DNA from: Acanthochlamys bracteata
Lineage: Eukaryota; Streptophyta; Magnoliopsida; Pandanales; Velloziaceae
DNA length: 64,000 bases
NCBI GenBank assembly: GCA_019914995.1
Contig: CM034136.1
Coordinates: forward strand, 5,223,270-5,287,269
Direction: 5' to 3'
Each line of letters begins with the position of its first letter. Position 1 is the first letter of the stretch. Positions 1 through 12,345 of the stretch are shown here, piece by piece. The notes beneath the pieces were generated by a model. That model was not told where the DNA came from. It searched no databases and saw only the letters and a list, made by a program, of their open reading frames with translations. The translations under genes and the position numbers were made by a program.

Positions 1-220
1 AAAATTGCAGAATTAGACATGCTTTGCCTGCATGTTAAATCGTTTCAGTTTCTCATAGTCCAACGACTCCAAACGTTTTCTTTTGACGAGAGATTTCAAA
101 GAAAGCAATAAGCACAGGGAGTTCCAGGGCAGCAACTTCTGACGACAGGTAAAGAAACAAGGTGTATCCGGTTGAATCCAATCCTGATTAGAATAATAGA
201 AGCAAAAGGCCTGTTGCAAA

Positions 221-418
221 CACTCGCATCAATTAACTACAACATTTAGGTCTCAAATATTTGAGAAGCTTTCAAGTTTGGGCACATACACGAGAAGAAC
301 ACTGCTGACTGCCAGTTGCAAGACTTGCATCATTGAACTACTACATTTAGGTCTCAAACATTTGCAAAGCTTTCGAGTTTAAGTACATACATGAGAAGAA
401 CACTACTACAGGTTTCAA
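221..418. repeat. Imperfect tandem duplication, period about 101 bp
   Basis: Two adjacent diverged copies share blocks such as ACATTTAGGTCTCAAA, AAGCTTTC and GAGAAGAACACT in the same order. The first copy starts near 221 and the second near 322. The copies differ by scattered substitutions and small indels, so the duplication is not recent. Confidence 0.8.
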
Positions 419-820
419 TCCATTTACAAAGAGCAGTTTGACGAGTCCCCAAGCCCAAGCTGCGCCAAGTGATCCTTTTCTGTTGTTTTACCTTTTCAAA
501 GCATTGGCCTACTTCTGCAAAATTAAATTAAAGAATGAATGGATATAACATTCACAGTCTTACAGGGCAAGGTCCTGGAAATCTAAACAGGCTATATCAT
601 TGCTAAAGCTTAGTGAAATAAGAAATACAAACATGTATTAACGGAACAGATCTATCTCTACGCCAGTAGAACAGTAACTAAAACAGGGAACAAATTGAGC
701 GCTCACAAACATTCAACTATAGGACAACCAAGACCAGTAAAAGAAATAAGCCAGAAAAACAATTGAACCAAAATAAATCATTATGCAGCAAGTTCTACTG
801 TTACAATGGCATTTATTTGC

Positions 821-866
821 GTGAAGTATAATTTCACTTTACCGTGAAGTATAATTTCACTTTACC
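821..866. repeat. Perfect 23-bp tandem repeat with internal dyad
   Basis: The unit starting GTGAAGTATAATTTCAC occurs twice head to tail (821-843 and 844-866) without a mismatch. Each unit contains an inverted pair, GTGAA and TTCAC, around a 7-base AT core. This looks like a recent slippage or duplication event. Confidence 0.9.
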
Positions 867-966
867 CTTCAATATTTGCTTTCACTCTTCTTCTGAATGT
901 TTTCTATTAAGAGCGGCTAGATGCTCCTCCAAGACAAATCCAACTAAAAGATCTAAAACAGTTTGA

Positions 967-3900
967 TTAAAGTAGAAAGAAAGAGACAGACCTTAAACTA
1001 TCGCAATTCTGAATGTCCAGCACCTCAGGTAAAAGTCTCAAAGTAGGAAGGCTTCTTAAATTTGGGCAGTTTTTAATATCGAAAATGCAAATGCGAGGAA
1101 AATCTCCATCCATCACACCGCACCACTCTTCCCATTCCAGCATATCTTTGAACCTCAGGTCCTCTAGACAGGGAAATCTCACATTGGAGCAACTATATGA
1201 AGTCGAAGCATCCACCTCATGCTGGCGGCCGCAGAACTCATGCCCCAACCTCTTTATGCTGTGGATTCCCTCGATGTACAGATACTTGAGTTTTGGAAGC
1301 AGACCAAATGGAGGAAGCGACTTGCATTTCTCATTATTGCATTTAAAGAGATCGATTCTTGTGAGCTCGGAAAAGGAAGAGTCTGCTATCCACCTAGGAA
1401 AGTTGGCACCACAGTAAGCAGCTATCTTCAGCTCTTTGATTCTTGCATGAGGCTGCAAGCTTTCGAGCACCGCTTCTGCTATCTCCTCTTCATTTTTAGT
1501 AAATCTCAACCTGCCTTTTGCTTCCTGCTCGGTACAGATAGTAGCATTCGCAAGCTCATTATCTAAATCAGAGAAATCCTGACTGCAATCCTTGTCACTC
1601 CAGTCAAAAATTAGGCTGTGGATACGCTGCTTGCTCATAAGACATGCTGCCTCAGCTTCCTCAACATTAGTCACGTTCTTGAGGCCGGATAAGCGTATCT
1701 GGCCTCTTAGATTTGAGAGGTACTGTAGATCTTGAATTCCACAGTGTTTATTATCTTGACCTACTACAAACTCTGACAAGTTCTGTAGACCTGTTAACAT
1801 TTTAATCCCACTCGGAATGCAAACATGTCGAGTCAAATAATCTCTGGTAATATACAAATCCCGGACATCAAGGACAACAAGTTCTGTAACTTGTTTATGA
1901 ATAGGAACGCAGCCAACCAGGAGTAAGGTCCGCAAGCTTTGGAGTAGGCAAATTCCTTCAGGCAACTTCTTGATACGAGTCCAACGAAGATCAAGGTAAG
2001 ATAGGTTTATAAGATTTCCGATGGCAGAAGGGAGCTCCTCAAGGGGACAAGAGCTTAAATCTAATACCATTAAATTATACAGGCGGCAAATTGAGTCTGG
2101 CAATCTCGTCAGTGAATAACTCTCCACACCAAAGTAGCGTAGATGCATTAGATTTCCAATGGAATCCGGCAATGATTCCAGCCCTCTGTGTCTCAGCACT
2201 AGAATTCTCAGATGTCGAAAAGCTGCCAAAGAAGAAAGATCCTCATGAAAGTGATTATAATTATGAATGATAAACAGTGTGCGTAGAGCACCAGGTTCCC
2301 TAAAATAATCAGTTTTCATTGGGAATCCATTCCCTAGGATGTGTACGTGACGAACTTTGTTCCTAATACGCTGTGGGCTGTAGTTGTCCATTAACTTCAT
2401 GGAATGGAACGCTGGGTTTGAAATATGTCGTGCCAAGTCATGAACCAAATCATGGATTTCGAATTTATCTTCAGAAAAGTAAGAATTTTACTTCATGATC
2501 ATCCCACTCACCAACTTCTTAAAATCCGCCACATCCTGATAGACAGGATTATCATCTTCATTACCAATTTGGTCATTTTCAGTATGATCCGCGTCAATTG
2601 TCCAAGATGTTATCTTTTCGTCTGATGTAATTTGAATAAGTGACCTGTTTAGCAACTCATCAAAATATCCTATGGCTGATTCCCTCATTGTTCTTGTACC
2701 TGTAGGCTTAACACATCCTTCTTGCATCCACAGACTTATCATTTCCTCCTTTTTGAACTTTTTGCCTTTTGGAAAGAAAGAACAAAAAAGGAAACAAGGT
2801 TTCAAGTGTGCTGGCATGAGCCTATAGCTTAGTTTCAGAGATGGTAGGATTTCTTCCCTATCATCCGTGTCCCACAACTCACTTTGTAAGACATCCCTCC
2901 ACCTGTCTTCATCCATCTCAAAACGCAAAAGGCCTCCGAGTGCCTTCACAGCCAGAGGTAAGCCCCCACATTTCTTGATAATCTTCTTACCTGTTTCTTC
3001 CAAATGTTTCACCTGAGCTGTATCTTGATTAACAAATGCACAATGTTTAAACAACAACCAGCATTGATCTTCTGGCAAAGAACCAAGATAGTAGGGGATC
3101 ATTGTCTGCGTGATCCTAGCAACCCTTTCATCTCGAGTAGTTACAAGGACCTTGACAATGCCAACACCACATAATGGTGTCCGCAAGGCATCCCATAGGC
3201 TTGGCTTATCATTCCAGACATCATCTAGGACAAACAGAGTTTTTTGTCCTTTAAGCTGCTCCTTCAATTTGTTTTGCAGATAGTCGAGATTTGATGTTGA
3301 GCTGGATGGAAACAAGCCCATTTCTTTGGTCAGCTCTACTATGTCAAAGTTTTCTGAGACATAGACCCACCTTAAAATACTAAAGTACTCGCGCACCCTT
3401 ACATCATTATACACCATTTGAGCAAGAGTTGTCTTACCAAGTCCCCCCATACCAACTATTGGAAGAACAAGAACTGTACTATCAGCAGAACCATCAACAG
3501 AGAGTAACAACTTTATAACCTCTTCTTTATCATATTGCCGACCTTTTACTCCGAATAAATCAAAGCACGAGCTAGTTGGCTTTCGGCTTGACAATATATT
3601 TGAGAGCTTTAATCTGTCCCCTTCTCTCCAAGAGAGTGCCTCACGATCTGTTGCAATCTCAGAAAACCTGCTTCGTATCTTCTTAATGTCATTCAGCATA
3701 CTAGATGGCATAAGAGGGAGGGTGACAGGATTAGTGAAACAAGTGTATGCGCCCTCCTCTTCAACTAGTTTCCTTTTGCGTGAGGCTGCTGCAATCTCAA
3801 TTCTTCGCTCATGTTTTCTACATAACATCTCATACTCATATCGGTCAAGGATGTCGTCCAGATCATAGGCCACCTCTCTAAGCTCCCTTAGCCATAGCTT

Positions 3901-4095
3901 CACCAATTCGTCTTGCACCTCCCGCTCCTCTGCATCCAAAACCACTGCTTCAATTCTGGACAGCATCCTTTGCAGCTGCTGCAGATCTTCTGTAGTGCTG
4001 TTAGCTGGCGAGAACGAAGATGATGGAAAACTTCCAGCCAATGACATCAGCCTGTGGGCAATCCATCGTATAATTGAGGACTCTGCCATCATCAA
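967..4095 (-). pseudogene. CC-NB-LRR disease-resistance protein homologue with one in-frame stop
   Basis: The minus strand encodes an RGA-type NLR, an intracellular immune receptor. The first 535 codons (4095-2491) hold an Rx-type coiled coil (about residues 1-110, with YDLDDILD) and an NB-ARC domain: P-loop GMGGLGKTT, kinase-2 LFVLDDVW, RNBS-B VLVTTRDERVA, GLPL motif CGGLPLAVKALGG, RNBS-D FCSFFPK. Codon 536 is TAA (2490-2488). The same frame then runs on with the MHD-region residues EIHDLVHDLA and about 490 residues of leucine-rich repeats to 967. No frameshift is needed; a single stop separates two well-preserved halves. The MHD motif reads IHD. The LRR part is shorter than in many RGA proteins and ends abruptly. 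What I see is the motifs and the stop; that the locus is a recent pseudogene is inference. Readthrough, a short undetected intron around 2490 or a base-calling error are alternatives. Confidence 0.85.
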
Positions 4096-4215
4096 TTATC
4101 AGCTTGCCAACAAAGAGGCACACAAAAGTTCGCCCAAATTAGATCTTCAAGAGTGGCTACTAGGAAGAGCCAAAGTTTCTATGAAAGCCCTCCACAACTG
4201 AAGCATGTTTTACTT

Positions 4216-4415
4216 CCTCAGGCAGATACGCACCCAGATAATAAATCATATAAACAGGAAGATGCATGCCTCCTAAGAAAGTAATCTGCCATGATTGGCT
4301 CCTCGTAAATTAATCTGCCTCAGGTAGATTCACACCCAGATAATAAATCATATAAACAGGAAGACGCATGCCTGCCAGGAAAGTAATCAGCCATGATTGG
4401 CTCCTCTTAAATTAA
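4216..4415. repeat. Tandem duplication, period 102 bp, upstream of the NLR
   Basis: Two adjacent copies of about 100 bp (4216-4317 and 4318-4415) begin CCTCAGG and share ACCCAGATAATAAATCATAT and CCATGATTGGCTCCTC, with roughly ten differences. They lie 120 bp upstream of the NLR start codon, so they fall in its leader or promoter. The rest of 4416-4800 shows nothing recognisable. Confidence 0.9.
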
Positions 4416-4813
4416 CACAATAAGTTTCCACATCAGGCTGCTCAATTTGATACTGACAGTCAGAAAGTCTTTCAAAACAAAACATAAAAGGTCTGAACAG
4501 TGACCCAATAACACAAAGTTTATTATATAATAACCCCATGATTATCAAAACCCATTAGTTTATAAGAAGAAGGTCAGGCACCAATCCAGTAATCTAAATC
4601 AAGCTGCAGATGTAGCACTTTATCATTCAGTTTCAATTGTCTCAGAGCTCTTAAAAGAAATTCTGCATGTCCATAAAAGTTAAAGCTCTGAACTAAGAAG
4701 ACAGTTTAATCCAACCATAAAACAGAAGAAATCTACAGAAGAATAATAAAGAGATAAACAAAAATGGCAAAGATAGGCTCAATGCACATATTATTATTGC
4801 ACATATGATAGCA

Positions 4814-6340
4814 TCAACTATTCTTTTTCTGAGCTTTGACTTTTTCAATGGACTCGATTGCATCTTCAAATGATTTCTGCACACAAACAAACACATCGGA
4901 AGAGATCAGAACGTTTTAAGTATCAAGTATATGTACAGATGTTAGCCTTCTCTTTCCAAATTTTTGAAGAAAACCCACATATCTCCACATTCAGTAAAAA
5001 CAGGAACCTCCTAAGCCTTATCATTTGAAATGATTGTCCTTTTGAAATAAAACAACTACGAGCTTCTTTAACTACAAAAACACAAAGTGGATTCAAAGCA
5101 AAGCTTTTATCAGGGAACATCATAAAAGGCAATGTAACCGGAAACCTGGAGAGTGACGAGTCCGTTTAAAATGCCTGCGACCACTATAATCCAAATGCAT
5201 TAAAACATGAAATGAAAGTGATGAGAAGCCTAGAGGACTAAATGTGCCACAAGCTTGGTAGAAAAATATTGCATGCGCCACTATAAACCAAATGTATTAA
5301 AACAAATTAATACAAATTAGAAGGAACAGCCAATTTCATGAAATGAAAAATTATGACAACATAATCAATCAAGAGTTCTAAATTACAGACCCCAGGGTTG
5401 TTGATTTTCCACATTGTTTCGGCGCTCCTCTCAATTACCACTGCACTGCCAAACAAAGCACTGGACAAGAAAATGAAACATATGATGAAGATATAAAAGT
5501 GACGATAGTAAGAAGTTAATGCAATTGCTAGAACTAACATAAGTTGAGTCATTAATGAGAGATTGCTATTTAGACACGTGACCTTATAAGAGGAGAAATT
5601 TTAACAAGAACCAACTCACTACCAAGCATTCTCCTCATACAATTCAGAAGATAGTAGCAATTTGTATCCTCTGAGATGCTATATCCATCTAAAAGATCAA
5701 TAGTATGGTTGTTAAAAAAATTCTTTCTAACAACAATGTAAAAAGCTCCCACCATATCAATTATACCAATCAACCAACAAACAACCAGAGAGCCTGAACT
5801 AAATCCCATATTTTTTTTCAAACGACCTAGTTCTACGACAGAGAAACTATCTTAGAAAATCTCACCAGTATAAACGGTAAGGCCCATACTAATAATTAAA
5901 GAAACTAAAGAAAAAAGAAACAATTTATACCCGGCAAAGGCAAGGCTGACGATGAACCCTCGCCTGGTAACATATCTGAACACATTCCCAAAATCAAACC
6001 CGACTCCACCGTCCCTTGGTGGCGATGGAGACGACTGGTAGTACTCTTTTCCACCACCACCACCATACCCATAAGAATTCGCATAATAATTATAATAACT
6101 CAAAGAACTTGAAGAATTGGTAAATCGAGATCGATCGTAGATGGCGCGCTTGTTATCGTCAACAAGAACCCGGTAAGCTTCAGAGACCAGCTTGAACTTG
6201 GCCACTGCGCGATCGCGAGCTGATTGAGAAGAACCGGCGTGGCGATCGGGGTGAAATTCGAGGGCTGATCGACGGAACGCTGCTTTGATTTCTGCTTTGC
6301 TCGCTCCCGGATTCAATCCGAGTGTTCTATAATGGTCCAT
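4814..6340 (-). CDS. J-domain co-chaperone, dnaJ 72-like
   Basis: Three exons join in frame: 6340-5931, 5460-5391 and 4876-4814, giving 180 residues. Residues 3-70 form a J domain that stimulates Hsp70 ATPase, with the HPD tripeptide in EFHPDRH and helix IV ending in YDRSRF. A Ser/Tyr/Gly-rich linker (YGYGGGGGKEYY) follows, then a hydrophobic segment split by intron 1 (VSLAFAG / ALFGSAVVIER) and a C-terminal tail KSFEDAIESIEK. This whole C-terminal layout is that of the plant family annotated as chaperone protein dnaJ 72. The hydrophobic stretch may anchor it in a membrane. Donors GTATAA and GTCTGT and the acceptors before 5460 and 4876 are all canonical. Its Hsp70 partner and location cannot be read from the sequence. 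Confidence 0.85.
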
Positions 6341-7063
6341 TGATTAGCTAAATCTCCCATGAAAAAATTTCTTCTTAAAGTTGGGTGATTGGAATCAGAT
6401 CAAAATCAAAATGTTGAGAGACGGTGGGAAATAAATACGTGGCCTCGTTTATTGCCGCGGGAAAAATAAAGACGGCAATGATATTTATGATAGGTTAGTT
6501 TATTTCATTATGATTATTTGAGGTCCTATTCTGAAAATTGACTCGGGTAAGCTGAAGAAACAAGCAAGCAAGAGCAAGCAGATACAATTTTATAAAAGGT
6601 AACAGATTTAAAATTTTACCCTTATAAGATTGCAAATGGAATATATTTATTGGAATATTTTATATTACTGCTGCAAACGAAGCATCAGGTTCAGATGAAC
6701 AAGCTCTTCAAAGATGTTTTTCTTTTCTGGTTTTAAACATGTTTGAAAAACTTGCTCAAACAAAAAGAAAGAGGTGCAGTTTACTACCCTCGAAGCACAA
6801 CTGAGAATATATCAACCCACACACGCACACACAAAAAGCTGATTTTCTTTCACCGGATAATTTAAACATGTTACAGTTTAAAATGTTACAGAGTGTTGGA
6901 CTATAAGACGACAACAAATAGTAAGCAATTTTGTACAAAATTAGTCCCCAGACCCTTTGTGACTGTTAGCTTCTACCTTACGAGTGAGGTTGCTCTGAAA
7001 GCTGCTGTCCTTCTTTTCTGAGACCCTGAACAGAGGAATTTGGCTTTCTCATACTGTTTGTAA
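6341..7063. other. Intergenic: dnaJ promoter and ERGIC3 3' flank
   Basis: Both neighbouring genes are on the minus strand, so this stretch must hold the 3' UTR of the ERGIC3 gene on its right and the promoter of the J-protein gene on its left. I found no open frame or RNA gene of interest. A short CA-rich run is present near 6815-6833. Confidence 0.6.
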
Positions 7064-10000
7064 TCATCTGTATTTTCCAATTTCCATCTTCTTTATTGCT
7101 CGATTGCCATGATACCAAAATGCATCAATAATACCAGCTACTGTGAATATCCCTGAAATTTAAATTGGACCGAGTCTTGAGTTACTTAAACTAGCCATAA
7201 ATTCAAGCAAATGACTTTAGGAGTTGACAGATGTAACACCATATGATTACGAGGACACAGTAACATACCTCCAATTATCGCACATATGTGTGTCAAAAAG
7301 TGCAGTATTGATTTATTCTCTTCGGTAAAGATCACCTGCAAAAAAATAAAGAAAATGAGGCCAGAACTCCTCCCTGCTACATACAAAGACGACCTAGAAA
7401 TAATACATCATTATAATTGCTATCATTATCTAGTACTGCACGGAAGAACTGCAAGCACTCATCATATTTTCTGACCTCAAACCCTTTTCCAGCTTCATCC
7501 CTCCTTTTACAAGAATTATAAGAGAGCACATAAGCATAGTTTTATTTAGTAATGAGCAGGAGACATTTTAGCATTAATTGGACTTTAGACGACTTACGAA
7601 ACCCTTAGAATTGATATAAAAGTCAGTAAGGATTATATAGATTTGACCAGAAAAGGTTAACTTTCACATTTATCCAAGCGCATTAAGGAGCAGGATCATC
7701 TATTGTCCCAAGTAGATGCTCACCTTGATTGGTGAGAAGTCATAGAAGAAATATACTCCGGGAAGGGGCTTAGGATAAACATTTCCATCTCTGTAGTGCT
7801 CTGTCACTGAAAACTGCAAAAACAGTCAAGAGTGTAATTTAGTCGATAACTAAGCAAACTTGTCGATGAGCTCTTACCTGGTTTGAGTAGATTTTATGGC
7901 CTGTTATGTCTGTATAGATGGTAGGAACAACCTGACGACACGAAAGCAGCTCAATAAAATTGGCTAACTAACAGCCTTAATATATAGCAATCAAAAAGGT
8001 CAAAACTTGTTAAATCAAAAGAAACTTGTGTCTCACCTTGATAAAATATTGGTACATTCCTCCAGGTGCTGAGTGTTGTGTCCACGATACACTGGATTTA
8101 TTCAGATGAAAAGCGACAATCATCCAACGAATGAAGGAAAAAAAAAGAAAAATAATTGGGAATAGGGGAAGATTGGAGTAGCTTAGCTTATAACTCACCC
8201 ATCAAGTGGATTCACAACTCCAGGGAACTCTTTCCCAAAAGACAATTTGTTAATCTTGTGGCTTATCTGAACAGGGAAAAGGTTTAAACCATCATTAAAT
8301 GCTTTAATAAAGACGGAAGTAACCAACATGCCATAAGTGAACATCAGACAGCCCATAAAAATGTAGAAGGATTTATATGCTACTCACGTTATGATATTCT
8401 GTTTGGAAAGCTGACAGTAGGTCTTGCAGAAAAATATTAGTCTGATGAAAGCTCTTTCCTGCAGCAAAATGAAAATTTCCTGCGACTTTACTGACTTCCA
8501 AGAAGCCATTCAAGTTGCAACCTTCTCCTACTTCTTCTTTAACCTTTTGGATGAAACCTTCTCTTTTGCACTGAGAGACAATTCATGTGATTTCAGGAAA
8601 GTCAGTGGTTGAACTTGCAAATTGCAAGACGTTATGCAAATCGATGAAGAGGAAGGCTGTATCAAGATAAACATGTGTCTTTACTATGCAAACATCTCAC
8701 ATGTTAGCCAAAAAAGAACATAAACTTCCATACCAGAAAGCGTACCACAAATACCAATCCTCACAAACTAACAAAGTTATAATATACAAAACATATAGGA
8801 GGTTTTCGAAATAGATATACTAGTTCAATGTGACGGAAATAAAACACAGGTTTGTACCAGGACAACAAAAAACTATTGCTCAAAACAGAAAGCAAAGGAT
8901 ATATCAATTTCGAATCAATAAAAAGTATTGGCCACACTTGAGTAACACAGGTTTGTACCAGGACAACAAAAAACTATTGCTCAAAACAAAAAGCAAAGAA
9001 TATATCAATTTCGAATCAATAACATTAAAGTATTGACCACACTTGAGTCATTGCACTGAACATTCCCACTTTTGTTGATTACGGCCTCACCAGGTAGGGA
9101 TGGCAATAGGTCTGGTTTTGTCAGGTTGAACCAAACCATAACTCGACCCCAATTACAAAAATAGCCCAACCTGTATCCTACCCACTATCAAAGTCAGGTT
9201 GCTTTCTAAAACCCAAATCCTACCCAAACCGGCTGTGGGTAGGGTTAGGTTGGCAGATCTTCTACTAGATAAAGAAGTTGATAGTTTAAGTTTTTTTTTA
9301 TATATATTTAGTTTTGGAGGGTTAATTCACTTAAACCTATTAATTACTCAAATATTTTAAATTATTAATAAAATTACTATCCAGAAGAATATTATCTCAA
9401 GAACATGTAGATAGAATGTAAACGCAATCAAACAAAGATTATCAGATTTTGATTGGGTAGGGTAGAGGTTAACCAGACCCAATGCAAATTCGAAATAATG
9501 TCCGCTTTTACAACCCGAACCCAAATCGATCCTTGTCGGATTTTATAAACCCTGACCCACTGAGGTCGGGTCTAAATTGCCATACCACTGAAAGGTTTTG
9601 ACCAAATGCATTCCTTAGTACTTTCCCCAACCTAAGTAGACCTATTAAGGCATGTGTAACTAACCAGAAGGACTGTGCAACAAAGTAGTGGAAATTTAAT
9701 AATAAACAAGTTAATTTGAAGGCTGCAGATAACTTGCAATTTTACTGCAATCCTAAAGACACATAGAGCCAAATTAGTTAAGGTTGATTCATATAAGAAA
9801 GTGAAATGTACGTATCTATGCCTTCGTGTGTTTAATAAGATCCTTAACAGAAGTCCTTGAGAGAAAAAAACCTAACAAGCTAATCTTCTAGAACAGGTCC
9901 AACTATTTCAACAGACAAAGGATCCATAGCTAAGTCATGCCAACATCGTTTTCTGGCATCACATGAGGGGTAGCACAAGTATCATTATTGTACCAAAGGC

Positions 10001-12345
10001 TTTTCATTCTTGTATAATTCAGTATTAAAAGATTGAAGCATACTGATCTGCTATAAGTGTTTTCAAATTTAACAGACACAAAAAATTGAAACTCCCAATT
10101 CACCTGGTCGATTAAATCCAAATTTGTTAAACCCCATCCTTTGTTTCTATATGCTTCTTGAACTTCTTCACATGAGTTGCAGCAATGATCGTCGGACTGC
10201 ATGGTTGCAAAGGAGAAAATCTATCAATCTTAGGTGCTTCAAAGATGGAGAAAGAAATTTCATCTAGTCATCTTGCAAAGTGGAATCATAGTGTACGTAG
10301 TAGTTGTTTATAACTTATACAAGTAAACTGTTACAAAGGACAGGTATGTTCAAATTGATACCGTTTCAGCACCATAGCAAGAACCACAGTAGACCTCATT
10401 GTGTTCCAGCCTCCCACCGTGCCTTTGCAAGGGCCTTTCAATCTAGCAGTAGAAAACAATTAAAAATGATTAATGATTTCACTTAGGAAAGCAAAGGAAC
10501 AAAGCAAGCTATAGCCAACTTGAAAAGTAAAACATAAGGACCAACGCATTTTCCTACAGCAAGATCTTCTGATTCACCATTAAAGTCAGCATTGGTAAAC
10601 AATTGCAAAAGGTCTCAGCCATGATGTGCAAATAGCTGTAAGTACACACATAATCCATGATTTGAAGATAAAGACTCCCTAGACTTCAACATTCGACTCC
10701 AATTAAGTTGAAGCTTAACAACCTGTTGCAGGTAAGGAGGCAATCCAAGGTTTTAAGAAGGTCATGAGGGCAAGAGAATGTGTCCTAGACCAAGACCCTG
10801 CCATCTCCTTAATGCATCCACAAACAATAGAGAAGCAAGAGCACCACGAATGCAGAATAAAGACATTGCATGCTAGTTGGAAGAAGCAGCAAAGTATCAA
10901 ACCTTTGGTGCACCAACTCCATCTTGCCTAGAGCCAATCACATTTCCAAGATGATCTATCCTTTTCTTTATTATATCATGCTTCTGTAGAAAGAATGAAT
11001 TCCGAATCAGAAAGCAATTACATACAAATAAAGAAGCAATATATAGCGGTTCATCCAATTTTCGACTAGAATAAATTTTAAGAAGAAAGGAAAGAGCATA
11101 GACATACGATATCATAATGCTGCTCACCACTGACATCCATGGTATCAACGCTAATAAGTGAACAAGCAAGTGAAGGAAATGTAATATCAAACTGCAAGTA
11201 AGAAACAGAGTCAAATATAATGGTAATGATAGTTTATCCAATTCTGAAAAGAAATTATGTACAGGAAATATCATCTTTGACCTTTCTAGCTCCGTGCACA
11301 CACATTGCACAAGCAGTAATAAAATATAAACTTGTGTATACTGCAAACTAAACTGAAGGGTAAAGAACTAACGTTGACGCGTAATGATTCCCCTCTTGAA
11401 GTATCTACTACCAGCTCAGTCTCAGTTGCAGAATATAGAAACAGTCCTGCATATAACAATAATAAAATAAATAATCAAGATATGGTTCTATAAGGAACGA
11501 ATTGGAGCTGTGAGAGATATTTCAACACATCCTAATGATTAATTATTTTCTTTTTAAGTATACAGCCTAACAATTAAACTTTGCTGAAAAGCCCATCTCA
11601 AAGACTTATTCAAGCAAAATCTGTGTAACTTACATTCTTCTTGTTCCTCCTGATCAAAGTTCTTGAACAACAAACTGAGTATAATTGCTCCTTAATCATC
11701 AAAATATCAACCATAAGCTAACTGCTATAAGGCTACATATGCTACAGAACTTTCATATACCATTATGACAGTATGCCAAAAATAGTATTCAGCACGAATT
11801 CAATGAAATGTTGCATCTACTGCAAAGAAAGAGCAAGTTTGAATTAATCCAAATAACCAGAAACCATGAGTAACTGCTCAAATAACACTACCCCAATCTG
11901 CAACAGCACCAAGCAGATCAAATTTTCTCCAATTTCCATGTACGAAGTAAACATCAAGCAACACTTGAAGCTACATCCATTTCACAATCTAGTCAATCAA
12001 GGTACCAGGAATATTCTATGTCTCTATAGATCAATCTACCAATCTATCAAAAGAAAAAATTCAAATTTTTTGTTCACCTAAACAAATGAGCCCCCCAAAA
12101 AAACCCGAAAGCGAAAAACAGCAAATAAAAATCTTCAACTTTCAATCATTGAAATTCAAAAAAAAATCAATCACTTATCCTACAATTAAGAAGCAAAATA
12201 ACTCACTGATTTCGGAGATGAAGAGGAAGAGCATAAAAACGGCAGCAGTAATAGTAATAATTCCACCGGAGAGCGTCCGATTGTAGAAATCCTCATTAAC
12301 TTTAGGGTAAACATCCAGATTCCGAAGCTTATTAACGATCTCCAT
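7064..12345 (-). CDS. ERGIC3: ER-Golgi intermediate compartment protein 3 (Erv46 family)
   Basis: Thirteen exons close in frame to 385 residues, the usual length for ERGIC3: 12345-12207, 11446-11373, 11191-11108, 10983-10903, 10442-10362, 10196-10104, 8570-8388, 8266-8199, 8091-8037, 7931-7878, 7813-7724, 7335-7269, 7152-7064. The family forms the Erv41/Erv46 complex, which cycles between ER and Golgi in COPI/COPII vesicles as a cargo receptor. The N-terminus (MEIVNKLRNLDVYPKV) is followed by a first membrane segment, then a large luminal domain with paired cysteines (YCGSCYGAE, DDHCCNSCEEV) and a second membrane segment near the C-terminus (HFLTHICAIIGGIFTVAGII). The protein ends in a short cytosolic tail KKMEIGKYR. 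Intron 6 is long (about 1.5 kb) and holds a tandem repeat and a MITE-like element. Confidence 0.93.
8845..9047. repeat. Tandem duplication, period 101 bp, in ERGIC3 intron 6
   Basis: Two near-identical copies (8845-8945 and 8946-9047) begin CACAGGTTTGTACCAGGACA and share the block ATATCAATTTCGAATCAATA. They differ by a few substitutions and a short insertion, so the duplication is fairly recent. It lies inside an intron and should not affect the protein. Confidence 0.92.
9095..9587. mobile_element. MITE-like non-autonomous element, about 490 bp
   Basis: The stretch starts TAGGGATGGCAAT and ends ATTGCCATACCA, giving imperfect terminal inverted repeats of about 12 bases. The inside is rich in AACCC/GGGTT-type motifs near both ends with an AT-rich centre. 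Elements with GGATGGCAA termini are common non-autonomous DNA transposons in plants. I could not find a clear 8-bp target duplication, so the exact ends and superfamily are uncertain. It sits in ERGIC3 intron 6. Confidence 0.6.

Larger units (their letters stand above)
1..966. other. Region downstream of the NLR, no gene recognised
   Basis: This is the 3' side of the minus-strand NLR. I see no continuation of its leucine-rich repeats on either strand. The reading frame of the NLR ends at 967, but a GTCTGT that could act as a splice donor lies about 30 bases before that stop. A further 3' exon outside or inside this stretch therefore cannot be excluded. Two tandem duplications are listed separately. 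Confidence 0.5.

Noticed and set aside
10897..11346. A 149-codon minus-strand frame
   Set aside because: It reads through ERGIC3 introns; only its parts within exons 3 and 4 match the protein, and those are used in different combinations by the spliced model.
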